From the NCBI RefSeq assembly GCF_000971985.1, contig NZ_LAQQ01000001.1:372001-436000 (forward strand): a stretch of DNA of 64,000 nucleotides. Reading direction: 5' to 3'. The position numbers and the translations under genes were made by a program. This document shows, in pieces, positions 53,816 to 63,716 of this stretch (positions are counted from its first letter, which is position 1; every line of letters starts with the position of its first letter). Source of the DNA: Paenibacillus dauci. Lineage in GTDB: Bacteria > Bacillota > Bacilli > Paenibacillales > Paenibacillaceae. The notes beneath the pieces were generated by a model. It was given only the letters and a program-made list of their open reading frames with translations, did not search any database and had not been told where the DNA came from.

Positions 53816-55150
53816 TCAGGAATTAACCAGTGAAGAATCCTTGCGGATAATGCTGATTACATATCCTCCTACCGCACCAATGATCGCCGGCAGAATCCAG
53901 CCGAGACCAATTGTATACATCGGAAGATAACTTTCCAGAAAATGATCCAGTGCTGCCAGATGGAATGGAGTTGCCTTCAGTCCATCTGCCAGACTGATGA
54001 TGAAGACGAGCAGCATACTGCCCTGATATACAAGTCGCTCTCCTTTGAACAGGGAATGACAAAATGTCAGGAACATTAGTACAATCGCCAGTGGATAAAT
54101 AATGGTCAGAACCGGTACCGAAATGGTAATCAGTTCATTCAGTCCGATATTCGCAATTACCGCACTGAACAGACACAGACCAACTACCAGCTTTTTATAG
54201 CTAAAGCGCGGCAGCAGTTTGTGAAAGTACGATGCACATGAAGTGATCAGACCCACACTGGTTGTCAGGCAGGCAATCGTGATCATTAGACCAAGGAAGA
54301 TCCCGCCGGATGTGCCAAAATAATAACTGGACATTCTCGCCAGAATCTGACCACCATTTTCCAGATAGCCAAAAGCCTGCACACTGGAAGCACTAATATA
54401 GGAAAGCGCCACATACAGAACCGAGAGAATCAGTGCTGCAATACACGCTGCTTTTAGGCAAACTGTAACAATCTGCTTGCGGCTCGTTGCTCCGCGCTCC
54501 CGGATCGCATTAATGACAATAATACCAAATACAAAAGCTGCCAGCGCATCCATGGTCAGATACCCTTCCTGGAATCCGTTGAACAGCGCATGTGTCATAT
54601 ACTTCTCGGTTGGAGCCTGGAATCCACCGATAGGATATAGCAGTCCTACAATAACCAGCACGCTGATAAAGGTCAGCTTGATGGGGGTAAGAACTTTACC
54701 GACAATATCCACAATACGCGCCGGATTCAGTGAGAAGAAACAGGTAATTCCAAAGAATATAATCGAGAAAATAGCTGCAGCTGTCGTATACCAATCCGCA
54801 GACAGGAATGGCTTGACACCAATCTCGAACGAAACATTACCGGTCCGTGGAATAGCAAACAGCGGACCAATCGCCAAGTATAGTACAGTCGTAAATATAA
54901 GACCAAATACAGGATGCACCCGGCTTGCCAGCGACTGCAGATCATCCTTGCCGGAGAATCCCAGCGCAATCACGCCCAGGGTAGGCAGTCCTACTCCTGT
55001 AATCAAAAAGCCTATATTGGCCTGCCAAAAGTTGGTTCCGGCAGACTGACCCAGCATGGTTGGGAAAATAAGATTCCCTGCACCGAAAAAGAGCGCAAAC
55101 AGCATTAATCCAATAACTACGATGAATGAAAATGGTATTTTTTTCTCCAA
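53816..55150 (-). CDS. brnQ: branched-chain amino acid:cation symporter
   Basis: 444 residues from the TTG at 55150, seven bases after GGAGGT; the frame extends upstream but through that ribosome site. Twelve membrane segments. LIVCS family signatures: LMLFALFFGAGNLIFPTMLGQ near the N-terminus, then IGPLFAIPRTGNVSFEIG (about 105-122) and GYLTMDALAAFVFGIIV. It imports leucine, isoleucine and valine with sodium or protons. I looked for a T-box or other leader in the 360-base region upstream and found none. Confidence 0.93.
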   Translation of the reverse strand: MEKKIPFSFIVVIGLMLFALFFGAGNLIFPTMLGQSAGTNFWQANIGFLITGVGLPTLGVIALGFSGKDDLQSLASRVHPVFGLIFTTVLYLAIGPLFAIPRTGNVSFEIGVKPFLSADWYTTAAAIFSIIFFGITCFFSLNPARIVDIVGKVLTPIKLTFISVLVIVGLLYPIGGFQAPTEKYMTHALFNGFQEGYLTMDALAAFVFGIIVINAIRERGATSRKQIVTVCLKAACIAALILSVLYVALSYISASSVQAFGYLENGGQILARMSSYYFGTSGGIFLGLMITIACLTTSVGLITSCASYFHKLLPRFSYKKLVVGLCLFSAVIANIGLNELITISVPVLTIIYPLAIVLMFLTFCHSLFKGERLVYQGSMLLVFIISLADGLKATPFHLAALDHFLESYLPMYTIGLGWILPAIIGAVGGYVISIIRKDSSLVNS

Positions 55151-55511
55151 AGAACGAACCTCCGATAAATCGCTATGCAATTCTATTTGTCATCCGGTCC
55201 GGATCTATCTCTCCACTCCTACAGTGCTCCAGGTGCCGGATGCCATGCGTTCGAAATTCTTTTCATTTACGGAAGATACAGCTGTTCCGCTTCAACGCGC
55301 CGATGTGTATATGTACACTAACGCCTGATTAACTGCTGCTCCGTTCCTTTTGCCGCCTCCAGATCAATGTGATTAAAGTATATCTCACGCATAAGGTTAT
55401 ATTTTAACCCACTCTGCCCGATGCCTCAATGACAATTATTGAGAATTGCAAAATAATCTTTATCGATCCGACCTTTTATCCGTGCGCCCGGCATCACAAT
55501 GCAGGAGTCAG
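55151..55511. other. intergenic region upstream of brnQ
   Basis: About 360 bases. It should hold the brnQ promoter and the end of the araC transcript. No T-box core, no clear operator and no credible ORF on either strand. Confidence 0.55.
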
Positions 55512-56384
55512 CTATTGTATATTCCGCTTCTGCCGGTTCATGATCCGATACTGACTGGGCGTACAGCCAGTTAGTTTTTTGAAGATCACGCTAAAGTTGG
55601 CAGTATGTGCATAGCCGGTTCGCTCGGCAATCATGGCGACACTCAGCGTACTATGACGCAGTAGCTCACGTGCTGCACGCAGCCGAATCGTCTGCAAATA
55701 CTCCCGAAAATGAAAGCCTGTAATCCGTGGGAAGATTCGGCACAGATACGATGGGCTGATATAAAACAATTCGGCGATTCCCTGCAGTGTCAGCGGCTCA
55801 TCAAAGTGATCATTGATATAGCGGGCAATCTCGGTAATTTTGGTCTCCATGGGATGTATAACTGATGTTACTGCAGCAGGCTGACCATGCTCTCGCCGTC
55901 TTATCCGGTACAAACGAATCAGAAGCCCGGTGAGCAGACAGCGACTGTATTCGATGTATCCGGCGTCCCGACGCTGCATCTCTGACAGCATTTCCTGCAG
56001 ACACTGCTGGACGGCATGCTGTTCTTCGAACGGCAAATGATAGAGCGGATCGCGTCCCAGCTCCTGCAGCGGGAACAATAGCCCACCCCCTTCACGAATA
56101 AATTCCTCGGTGAAATTAACCAGAATCCGTTCGCATAATAGCGCATCTGTACTGACGGTACGATGCAGATCGGTAGGACAAATAAAAACCAGATCGCCTT
56201 TGGCTGCATGAATAGCCGTCTCATTAATAAAGTAGGTTCTCCCTCCATCCTGTACATAAAAAATCTCGTAGCTGGCATGGGAATGATAACGTGGCATAGC
56301 GCTGTAGCCAATCTGCCTCAAATAATGAATGCGCATACTCTCCTGTGGATCCACACTATAACCAACTGCTTCCAGAGTCTCCAT
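55512..56384 (-). CDS. AraC-family transcriptional regulator
   Basis: 290 residues, start at the ATG at 56384 (AAGGAGGA six bases ahead). N-terminal cupin sensor domain (PRYHSHASYEIFYVQDGG, INETAIHAAKGDLVFI). The C-terminal pair of helix-turn-helix motifs is LTLQGIAELFYISPSYLCRIF and LSVAMIAERTGYAHTANFSVIFKKLTG (about 195-285). Proteins of this kind in Paenibacillus usually control sugar utilisation. It is divergent from the pectinesterase gene at 56634, so control of the pectinase pair is likely, with a pectin-derived sugar as ligand; that is inference. Confidence 0.88.
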   Translation of the reverse strand: METLEAVGYSVDPQESMRIHYLRQIGYSAMPRYHSHASYEIFYVQDGGRTYFINETAIHAAKGDLVFICPTDLHRTVSTDALLCERILVNFTEEFIREGGGLLFPLQELGRDPLYHLPFEEQHAVQQCLQEMLSEMQRRDAGYIEYSRCLLTGLLIRLYRIRRREHGQPAAVTSVIHPMETKITEIARYINDHFDEPLTLQGIAELFYISPSYLCRIFPRITGFHFREYLQTIRLRAARELLRHSTLSVAMIAERTGYAHTANFSVIFKKLTGCTPSQYRIMNRQKRNIQ

Positions 56385-56455
56385 CTTCATTCCTCCTTGC
56401 GCTTTTACAATCTATTCGTTCCTTTCCTACTCCACTAAAAGACAACAAAAGCAAA

Positions 56456-56471
56456 ATGTAAGCGTATTCCA
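56456..56471 (+). promoter_or_regulatory. cre-like site between araC and the pectinase operon
   Basis: ATGTAAGCGTATTCC fits the CcpA cre consensus at 14 of 15 positions. It lies in the divergent promoter region, so both transcripts could be catabolite-repressed. Confidence 0.55.
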
Positions 56472-56633
56472 GACAAGAAATGCAAAATTTCTTTGTTTTA
56501 CTTGTACTATAATGGCTCTGTGATCACTTGTAAATTAATGGTTATATTGGCTATTTCCCACCTGCAGGTCTTCCGGAATCCAGCAGGGTACAATCTGTTT
56601 TGCATTCTTTTATCCCAAAGGAGTTGTATTAGT

Positions 56634-57692
56634 ATGAAATTGAAATTATGGCAACCATCTGCTCGTCCTGCTGGCAAGCGATCCTATTGGAATACATCAA
56701 TGATTCTGGTGTGCACATGCGCAGTCGGGTTATCACTGCTGCCTGTCCAGTCTACCCAGGCCCAGGATCAGCCAGCTACCTCCTCTCTAGTCGCCGAAGC
56801 CAGTCAGACCAAAACGATTACTGTCGCCCAGGATGGATCAGGCCAGTACAGTAAGGTGCAATCTGCCATCGACTCTATTGCAAGCGGTAACAAATCACCC
56901 GTGACTATCTACGTCAAAAATGGAACATATCGAGAAAAGATTACATTTCCAAAAGATAAGCCTTATATTACGTTAACCGGTGAGAGTGCTACCGGTACGA
57001 TTCTTACGTACAGCGACACATCCGCATCTGCTGGCGGAACAACTAATAGTTCCAGCACCTTTGTTATGTCCGATCATTTTACAGCGCAGAATATTACATT
57101 TGCCAATACTGCCGGCAAAGATGCCGGACAGGCAGTAGCCCTGTACGTGCGCGGTGATCGGGCGATATTCAAAAATGTGCGGATGCTGGGCCATCAGGAT
57201 ACGCTTTATACACCTGGTAGCGGACGACAATATTATGAGAACTGCTATATTGAAGGCACCGTAGACTTTGTCTTTGGCAGTGCTACAGCGGTATTCAATA
57301 ATTGCGAGCTGAAAAGTCTGGGCAATGGCTACATAACTGCCGCGTCTACACCTGTCGAGCAGCCATATGGCTATGTGTTTTTGAACAGCAAGCTGACACG
57401 TAGTAGCGCAGTTGGCAATGCCTCGGTACATCTGGGACGTCCATGGCGCCCATACAGCTCGGTCACCTATATCAATACTACGATGGACAGTCATATCCGG
57501 CCCGAAGGCTGGAACAATTGGGGCAATGCAGCCAACGAGCAGACTGCCCGCTATTCGGAATATAACAGCAAAGGACCGGGTGCTGTCGGTACAAGAGTAG
57601 GCTGGTCCAAACTCCTTTCTTCCAGTGAAGCAGCGGCCATTACCATCTCATCGGTGCTCGCTGGTAACGACGGATGGAACCCTGCAAAATGA
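56634..57692 (+). CDS. secreted pectinesterase, carbohydrate esterase family 8
   Basis: 352 residues from the ATG at 56634 (AAAGGAG upstream). Signal peptide about 1-45 ending STQAQA-like (QSTQAQ). The parallel beta-helix carries all CE8 motifs: GTYREKI, HQDTLYT, the catalytic DFVFGSA and LGRPWRPYS. It removes methyl groups from homogalacturonan and so prepares it for pectate lyase. It lies 51 bases before the pectate lyase gene, forming an operon with it. A cre-like site and a divergent AraC gene lie upstream. Confidence 0.93.
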   Translation: MKLKLWQPSARPAGKRSYWNTSMILVCTCAVGLSLLPVQSTQAQDQPATSSLVAEASQTKTITVAQDGSGQYSKVQSAIDSIASGNKSPVTIYVKNGTYREKITFPKDKPYITLTGESATGTILTYSDTSASAGGTTNSSSTFVMSDHFTAQNITFANTAGKDAGQAVALYVRGDRAIFKNVRMLGHQDTLYTPGSGRQYYENCYIEGTVDFVFGSATAVFNNCELKSLGNGYITAASTPVEQPYGYVFLNSKLTRSSAVGNASVHLGRPWRPYSSVTYINTTMDSHIRPEGWNNWGNAANEQTARYSEYNSKGPGAVGTRVGWSKLLSSSEAAAITISSVLAGNDGWNPAK

Positions 57693-57743
57693 TCAGAAAA
57701 TGATTTAACGCAGATCATACTCATCAAGTGAGAGGAGAATCCA

Positions 57744-60700
57744 ATGATCCCTATGATTTCACGGTGGACACGCTCCCTGCTGGCAGCAGCCGTAGCTGTC
57801 CCGATGATGATTCCTGCTACTGCCGAAGCTGCAGAGACGATTCCCCCAACGGATAACGCATCTGCAATCGGTGCACTTCTTCCTGCTTTTCCCGGCGCAG
57901 AAGGTGGCGGCATGTATACAACAGGCGGACGCGGAGGCAGCATTTATGAAGTTACCAATCTGAATGATTCAGGACCCGGATCTTTGCGTGATGCTGTATC
58001 CGTAGGCAATCGTACGATTATCTTCCGAATTTCCGGCAATATCCATCTTCAATCCCCGCTCAAAATCAAGGGTTCCAACCTGACGATTGCCGGACAGACT
58101 GCACCGGGAGATGGGATTGCCGTGCTGGATTATGATACGACAATTGATAGCGACAATGTGATTATTCGCTACATGCGCTTTCGTCTGGGCGATGCCCATT
58201 CTACTGAAAGTGATGCTTTCGGGCTGCGCAAACACCAAAATATCATGATTGACCATTGTTCTTTCAGTAATTCGGTAGACGAAGTACTATCCCCCTACCA
58301 GAACGAGAATCTGACGGTCCAATGGTCTATCGCCTCCGAGAGCATGCTCATGTCCCATCATTCCAAGGGACGGCATGGTTACGGCGGAATCTGGGGTGGA
58401 CGCAATGTTACCTTTCACCATAATCTGATCGCTCATAATGCCAGCCGGAATCCGCGCTTTGCCAGTGATGCCGGCGATACAGTCGATTTTCGCAATAATA
58501 TTATTTATAACTGGCAGTTCATGGCGACTTATGGCGGTGAAAATATTGCAGCCAATATAGTCGGTAATTACTACAAATATGGTCCTGACACCGCCCGCAG
58601 CGTACGCGGTATGATTCGGGATACTCCGTCCGCTACCAGCCAGTGGTATATTGATGGTAACCATGTGGACGGATATCCGGAACTAACAGCAAATAACTGG
58701 CTTAGTATGCCGGATGCCCCTGCTGCATCCCGCTTGAACGAACCGGTAGCAATGCCTAATCCGATTCAGACCGAGAGCGCAGAGCAGGCCTATGTATCGG
58801 TATTGGCAGAAGCCGGTGCGACGCTGCCCAAGCGCGATTCGATCGATGCGCGCATTATGAACGAAGTATCCCAGCGCAGTGGCAGAATGCTGAACTCACC
58901 TGCCGAAGCAGGCGGCTATCCAGAGATGCTAAGTACTGCTGCTCCTGTAGACCAGGATCATGATGGTATACCGGATGGCTGGGAGATCGAGCGAGGACTG
59001 AATCCGACTGATGCCTCGGACAGTCTATTGATGGGTACAGACGGATATACGTATCTGGAGAATTATCTGAACGAACTGGCTGACCATGATACATCATTAA
59101 ATCCAGTAGTCAATATCCGTACCCCGGAGAAAGACCAGCTGATTCAGACCAATCAGTCGCTGACGGTAACAGCTGACGCCTATGATCCCGATGGCAGTAT
59201 CGTAAACGTCGATTTCTATGCCGGTAACAAACGGATTGGCAGGGATACTACTGCGCCTTATGAGTATCGCTGGGATGCCGTACCGGAAGGAACACATTAT
59301 ATAACTGCCCGAGCAGTAGATAATACAGGCACTGCTACCAGCAGCTCAACGATTACCCTGCATGTGGTCGGACCTGAAGCAGATGACCCATGGACCACAG
59401 CAGATATTGGTCAAGTCGGTGTACACGGTACAGCGACAGCTTGGGCAGACCATCTAATCGTACGCGGCAGCGGTCGTTATGGAGAAAGCGATTCCCTGAG
59501 TACCAGTCAGCGGCGAGATGACTTCTCGCTCACTTATCAGAAGTTAACCGGCGATTTTGAAATGATATCACGAATAGATCGTCAATCACGTATCGATAAT
59601 AATGCCCAGGCAGGCATGATGATCCGCAGCAGTCTGGATGCTGATGCACAGATGGTTGCACTAACCCAATCTACCGTCAAATACGGTCAGGCCGGACGGT
59701 TTATTCATCGTCTGAATCCCGGAGCCAAAGCTGTCGACAAGCAGACCGAAGACTTTCTCGCTCCGGGCTATATGAAGCTGGTACGCACCGGAGATACAGT
59801 CTATGCTTTTCTCTCCCAATACGGAAAAGAATGGATTCAGGCTGGCTCCGTCACATTGCCTGATATGCCGGATACGGTCTATGCAGGTTTTGCCGCTGAT
59901 GCTGCAGCGATCGATAACGAGATTCACAATTACAATACTGCGCAATTTTCCGATATTTCCATACGTAATCTGGAACATATGCCGTCTGTACCGGATAATG
60001 TGTATGGTACAGCCGTCAATAAAGGTATCCAGATTCGCTGGACACCAGTTGCTGAAGCCGATACGTACACTGTTGAGCGTGCCAATGTCGAGACTGGACG
60101 TTATGCCATTGTCGCCGACAAAGTACAACCGACGGAATATACAGACAATACAGCTGCTACAGGACAGCTGTATTATTACCGGGTCACTGCAGTCAACGCA
60201 GCCAATAGCAGTCTGCCTTCGGCACCTGTCTCCGCTGCAATGACTTCCGGAGAACCGGTGACTGCCTACTGGGCACTGGATGATTTTGAGCAGGATACAG
60301 CCGGCTCTCCTCCAGCGGGTTATACGCTGGAACCGGCACATCCAGGTACGGACGAGTATCATGTGCTGATTGGCAATCTCACCCCTTCTGCAGATATGTC
60401 ATCCGCAGAACATCCTGCTCTGGGCAGTCAGGGTCTGATTCTCTCGGATAGTGGTAAAGAGACTACCCGGATCACCAAGCGTTTCAAGGAACAGACCGGC
60501 CAAGTTATACTCGATACCCGTATTCAGCTGAACGAAAAGGCTTCCTATGACCGAATGCTGCAGCTGCTAAATACACCCGGTGGTTATGCCGCTGTCGCTA
60601 TTAACGCCGGTCCGCAGGGCTTTTCCTATTATGCTTCTTCCAAGGAAGTACGCCCACTTGGTGACGAGATACCACAGCCAGGGAAGTGGTATCGTATTAT

Positions 60701-60884
60701 TGTTATTGCCGATATCGCCAGTCAGACTGCAGACATTTACATGAACGACCAGCTGGTGGCCAAAAAAGCTCCATTTATGAACAAAGTTGCTACCATTGCT
60801 ACTTTTACTGCCCAGACGCCGGAACAGGAAAAAGGCAATCTGAGCCTGGATAATGTCTCTATCCATTCTCCCATTCAGCCCTGA
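57744..60884 (+). CDS. multidomain secreted pectate lyase, PL1-like
   Basis: 1046 residues, GAGAGGAG before the ATG. Signal peptide about 1-30 (ends AEAA). About 45-330: a right-handed beta-helix of polysaccharide lyase 1 type, with FPGAEGGG, SGNIHLQSPLKI, MIDHCSFSNSVDEV and the catalytic-arginine region SRNPRFASDAGDTVDFRNN. About 400-420: calcium-binding DQDHDGIPDGWE repeat. About 455-545: Ig-like domain. About 548-735: DUF1349-like beta-sandwich. About 745-830: fibronectin type III. About 840-1046: a further lectin-like beta-sandwich. It cleaves de-esterified pectin by beta-elimination; the accessory domains should bind wall polymers. Second gene of the pectinase operon. Confidence 0.9.
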   Translation: MIPMISRWTRSLLAAAVAVPMMIPATAEAAETIPPTDNASAIGALLPAFPGAEGGGMYTTGGRGGSIYEVTNLNDSGPGSLRDAVSVGNRTIIFRISGNIHLQSPLKIKGSNLTIAGQTAPGDGIAVLDYDTTIDSDNVIIRYMRFRLGDAHSTESDAFGLRKHQNIMIDHCSFSNSVDEVLSPYQNENLTVQWSIASESMLMSHHSKGRHGYGGIWGGRNVTFHHNLIAHNASRNPRFASDAGDTVDFRNNIIYNWQFMATYGGENIAANIVGNYYKYGPDTARSVRGMIRDTPSATSQWYIDGNHVDGYPELTANNWLSMPDAPAASRLNEPVAMPNPIQTESAEQAYVSVLAEAGATLPKRDSIDARIMNEVSQRSGRMLNSPAEAGGYPEMLSTAAPVDQDHDGIPDGWEIERGLNPTDASDSLLMGTDGYTYLENYLNELADHDTSLNPVVNIRTPEKDQLIQTNQSLTVTADAYDPDGSIVNVDFYAGNKRIGRDTTAPYEYRWDAVPEGTHYITARAVDNTGTATSSSTITLHVVGPEADDPWTTADIGQVGVHGTATAWADHLIVRGSGRYGESDSLSTSQRRDDFSLTYQKLTGDFEMISRIDRQSRIDNNAQAGMMIRSSLDADAQMVALTQSTVKYGQAGRFIHRLNPGAKAVDKQTEDFLAPGYMKLVRTGDTVYAFLSQYGKEWIQAGSVTLPDMPDTVYAGFAADAAAIDNEIHNYNTAQFSDISIRNLEHMPSVPDNVYGTAVNKGIQIRWTPVAEADTYTVERANVETGRYAIVADKVQPTEYTDNTAATGQLYYYRVTAVNAANSSLPSAPVSAAMTSGEPVTAYWALDDFEQDTAGSPPAGYTLEPAHPGTDEYHVLIGNLTPSADMSSAEHPALGSQGLILSDSGKETTRITKRFKEQTGQVILDTRIQLNEKASYDRMLQLLNTPGGYAAVAINAGPQGFSYYASSKEVRPLGDEIPQPGKWYRIIVIADIASQTADIYMNDQLVAKKAPFMNKVATIATFTAQTPEQEKGNLSLDNVSIHSPIQP

Positions 60885-60920
60885 AATCAAGCGCATGATC
60901 ATGTATTATAGTATAGAGCA

Positions 60921-60996
60921 CCTGCCAGAACCTATCCGGTAGGTGCTTTTCATATGCAAAAAAAGAAAATCCGCTGCCGGACTTTCTTTTTTTGGT
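60921..60996. terminator. two adjacent hairpin terminators
   Basis: AGCACCT/AGGTGCT at about 60921-60955, followed by TTTT, ends the pectinase operon. AAAAAGAAAATCCG/CGGACTTTCTTTTTTT at 60959-60996 serves mainly the converging gene at 61042. Confidence 0.8.
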
Positions 60997-61041
60997 CGGT
61001 ATATAGTGTTGTCTTATGCCTCAGTGATCTAATATCGAATC

Positions 61042-61500
61042 TTAATCACTCATGCCAAAATGCAGCAGATACAGCTTGCCATTGGTGAAGAACAGATAAT
61101 CGTCCCATTCCAGCTCATAAAAGGAATCCGGTGTACTGGTTACTTTAAATACAGTTACCACATTGCCTACATTCGACAATCCTTCTTTGAGAATATGTAT
61201 AAAATGACGGCTTCCATGCTCCTGATCGAAGGGGATGACTCCCTGCTGGGCGGCATCCGCGCTGCGCCAGCGATAATATAGCCAGCCAGGCAGCATTTTC
61301 AGCAGATGATCCTGCCAATCCTGCAGCCGATCCAGACTTACCCGGTCAGGTGTTAGCTGCATATACCCGCAAACACTCTCTACCAATGTGCCAATCGCCG
61401 GAATCTCATCCAAATCATAATCGAGCGCACAGTTATCCATCATATTCAGTTGGGCAACTCCCTGTAGATAGCCCCGTATGTAATCCATTGTTATTTTCAT
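61042..61500 (-). CDS. hypothetical protein
   Basis: 152 residues from the ATG at 61500 (GGAGAGG nine bases ahead); longer in-frame starts lack a site. Soluble, with several tryptophans and tyrosines (GWLYYRWRS, YELEWDDYLFF) and a C-terminal GKLYLLHFGMSD. I do not recognise it. The size and the tail recall SUKH/immunity-like folds, as at 5630, but I see no clear motif. Single gene between terminators. Confidence 0.65.
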   Translation of the reverse strand: MKITMDYIRGYLQGVAQLNMMDNCALDYDLDEIPAIGTLVESVCGYMQLTPDRVSLDRLQDWQDHLLKMLPGWLYYRWRSADAAQQGVIPFDQEHGSRHFIHILKEGLSNVGNVVTVFKVTSTPDSFYELEWDDYLFFTNGKLYLLHFGMSD

Positions 61501-61822
61501 AGGCAACATCCTCTCCCGTCTATCCGTTCCATTACCATGATAAGCTGATACTTGTAACATTATGGCTATGTAATCATAATAGTATTAATAACCCGATTCT
61601 CTTCACCAGAAGCGTCAGCTGCTCTATTATACTGCAAAATGACTCGAACAGGATATGATTGCTGCTGTGTGACTATTTGTCTGCTCGGGTAATACATATG
61701 ATTAGAAATAAAAGAATACTAAAAGATAAATAATGTATTGTATACAATTTATATTCATGCTATAATAATATTGTAAAAAATTTAATTTTAATAAATTAAA
61801 TGTAAAAGGACCGGTGATTATC
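61501..61822. other. gene-free divergent promoter region
   Basis: About 320 bases, AT-rich toward the right. It should hold promoters for the genes at 61500 and 61823. No recognised operator. Confidence 0.5.
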
Positions 61823-62191
61823 ATGAGAATCCAATTAACCGAACTCGCAGATCAGAAATTAAAAGCAAGTCTTGGCGAACAACCAGGTATGTACAAATTA
61901 CTGTACGATACTGGTGAAGGCTGTGGTTGTGATGGTATTCCGGTACTCCTGATTGTAGATCAGCAGGATGCCAACGATAGTGTGATCGAGACTAATTCCC
62001 TGCCTATTTTGATCGACCGTCAGCACGAGATTTATTTTGAAGCTGCCATGTATCTGGATGCAGAGCCTAACTTCACTTCTTTCAAATTGCGTAGTGATTC
62101 CATGCTATACAGCAGCAATGTCAAAATCAGAGATCTACGTGGCATGGATGTTCCTGCCAGCACCGCCTCCAACTCCTGTGCACTGCGTTAA
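61823..62191 (+). CDS. HesB/YqkB-like iron-sulfur biogenesis-family protein
   Basis: 122 residues from the ATG at 61823 (GGTGA five bases ahead). The segment YKLLYDTGEGCGCDGIP (about 25-41) and IETNSLPILIDRQHEIYF match the HesB-like core family of B. subtilis YqkB. That family resembles A-type iron-sulfur carriers but has GCGC in place of the full three-Cys set. The C-terminal tail carries one more Cys (SNSCALR). Role in iron-sulfur handling is presumed only. A strong terminator follows. Confidence 0.85.
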   Translation: MRIQLTELADQKLKASLGEQPGMYKLLYDTGEGCGCDGIPVLLIVDQQDANDSVIETNSLPILIDRQHEIYFEAAMYLDAEPNFTSFKLRSDSMLYSSNVKIRDLRGMDVPASTASNSCALR

Positions 62192-62219
62192 TAATAATAT
62201 TTGAAATTCATTCTAATAT

Positions 62220-62268
62220 AAAAGGCATCGGTATAAGAGATTAACTTCCCTTATACCGATGCCTTTTT
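62220..62268. terminator. bidirectional terminator
   Basis: AAAAGGCATCGGTATAAG pairs perfectly with CTTATACCGATGCCTTTT around 13 bases; T runs on both strands. Confidence 0.92.
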
Positions 62269-62337
62269 CGATAATGGATGCTGATTTATTGGTTGACCAA
62301 TGGTGTTCCATTTGGGATACAGACAGTTCGACTCTGT

Positions 62338-62793
62338 TTAGATCCAGCGCAGAAATGGTTTGTTCACTACCTGGATGTCGTGCTTTCCCGCCCACTCGCT
62401 CAATTGCTCCAATGATATCTCTTCATCTCCAGTAAAAACAAAACAATGACTGGACGGCAGAATTCGGCGTCCGCGTGACTGAATACCAACCAGCGGTCGT
62501 TCATATCCGTTTAGCCAAATCTGCTGAATATCGGCACTTTTAATGTTCTGATTGCCTAACCGAATAGCAGAGTTGTCCAACTGCACCAAAAACGGCTTTT
62601 GCATGCGGCGGCGAATAATAATAAATGAATAAACGACGAACAGGACAAGCACTATCCACAAAGTGTAATACAAATATTGACGATATGCTGTGAAAGTGAG
62701 GCTTGCCAATATAGATCCCAGAACCACCAGATTTAAAAGGATACCAATAAAATCTCTTGATCCTGAAGGACGTTTGGCTGTGAGTGTATTCAT
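62338..62793 (-). CDS. membrane protein with PH-like domain
   Basis: 151 residues. Two membrane helices (about 17-36 and 43-62) are followed by a basic RRRMQK and a soluble beta-rich C-terminal domain of about 85 residues (VQLDNSAIRLGNQNIKSADI, then IWLNGYERPLVGIQSRGRRI in part). This layout is common in small Bacillota proteins of the YdbS/YdbT or YvbJ-like PH group, but the family is not certain. GAGAGGGA precedes the ATG. Confidence 0.7.
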   Translation of the reverse strand: MNTLTAKRPSGSRDFIGILLNLVVLGSILASLTFTAYRQYLYYTLWIVLVLFVVYSFIIIRRRMQKPFLVQLDNSAIRLGNQNIKSADIQQIWLNGYERPLVGIQSRGRRILPSSHCFVFTGDEEISLEQLSEWAGKHDIQVVNKPFLRWI

Positions 62794-62881
62794 GGTAATA
62801 TCCCTCTCTTTGCTTACAAATTATGGATAATATTATTTTCTGCATAAATTACATGTTCAATCGATAATTCATGATCAGACG

Positions 62882-63547
62882 TTATACTGTCAGCACTGTT
62901 TTGATCATAGCGAGATATTCACGCAGCATACTAACCGGAATCAAGCGCAGCGGTGACGGACTGGAGATGCCATCGTATGCTGTATAGCCCAGATGTTCCG
63001 CAATATAACGGGCACGATACATATGATAGTTGCTGGTTACGATAATGGCATTATAGGTACCCGGAGCCGTATCACGATCTGCATCGATTACTTTTTGGCT
63101 GAACAGCAGATTCTCGTATGTACTGGTAGAGCGGCTTTCCAGCAGTATGGCTCCAGGTGGAACGCCCTGTTTTAACAGATAATCCCTCATCGCTACTGCT
63201 TCCGGTACGGTCTCATCCACTCCCTGACCGCCGGAGACGATAATTTTGCTATCGTGGTGCTGCTGCCAGTACACCAGACCGGTGTCTACACGTTGACGCA
63301 AAGTGACTGGCAGCTGATCTCCTTCTTTAAGCCCGGAGCCTAGGATTAGAACATATGGACTATGGGAAGAGCTGCTATCATCCCGATCAAATTGCGATAA
63401 CACCAGTGCTTCACAAATGATGAATGATAGCAAAAACAGACTGAACACGGTTAATAATGTCCATCTTGTGCGTGGATGTGCACGCCATATTTTTTTCAAG
63501 CGGTGAAGCTTAAGGGAATGCCCCGTCTTGCTTTTCTTTGACTTCAT
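62882..63547 (-). CDS. YdcF/SanA/ElyC-like DUF218 membrane-anchored protein
   Basis: 221 residues from the ATG at 63547. A basic N-terminus and one membrane helix (about 31-50) precede a DUF218 domain: YVLILGSGLKEGDQLPVTLRQRVD, SKIIVSGGQGVDETVPEA, ESRSTSTYENLLFS and VTSNYHMYRARYIAE (each part of one domain). Relatives such as SanA and ElyC act in envelope integrity and peptidoglycan precursor handling in E. coli; in Bacillota the role is unclear. GAGGAG lies 13 bases before the ATG, so the start is slightly uncertain. Confidence 0.88.
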   Translation of the reverse strand: MKSKKSKTGHSLKLHRLKKIWRAHPRTRWTLLTVFSLFLLSFIICEALVLSQFDRDDSSSSHSPYVLILGSGLKEGDQLPVTLRQRVDTGLVYWQQHHDSKIIVSGGQGVDETVPEAVAMRDYLLKQGVPPGAILLESRSTSTYENLLFSQKVIDADRDTAPGTYNAIIVTSNYHMYRARYIAEHLGYTAYDGISSPSPLRLIPVSMLREYLAMIKTVLTV

Positions 63548-63681
63548 AATGCTATGTACGCTCCTCAATCCTGCAAGTTCAATTATGATACATATTTTCC
63601 TTTTAGCGTAACACAAGTCTTGTGACTGTTGCCAATCCTGCTCAGACGTGCTTGTGTTTTATAAGGAATTCCTAACGCCAA

Positions 63682-63716
63682 AAAGCTCTATACCCGGCTG
63701 TATGGGCAAGAGCTTT
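63682..63716 (-). terminator. weak hairpin, possible terminator
   Basis: AAAGCTCT pairs with AGAGCTTT around a small TACCCGGCTGTATGGGC inner loop. On the minus strand it follows the truncated gene at 63792. Confidence 0.55.

Noticed and set aside
55435-55455. Inverted repeat CAATTATTGAGAATTG upstream of brnQ
   Set aside because: Only five-base arms in AT-rich DNA; expected by chance.
55151-55511. T-box or leucine-responsive leader before brnQ
   Set aside because: No GGTGG-ACCGCG core or terminator/antiterminator pair can be found on the minus strand.
59661-60362. A 233-codon open frame on the minus strand
   Set aside because: Antisense shadow of the pectate lyase; composition rich in Cys, Arg and Ile and no ribosome site.
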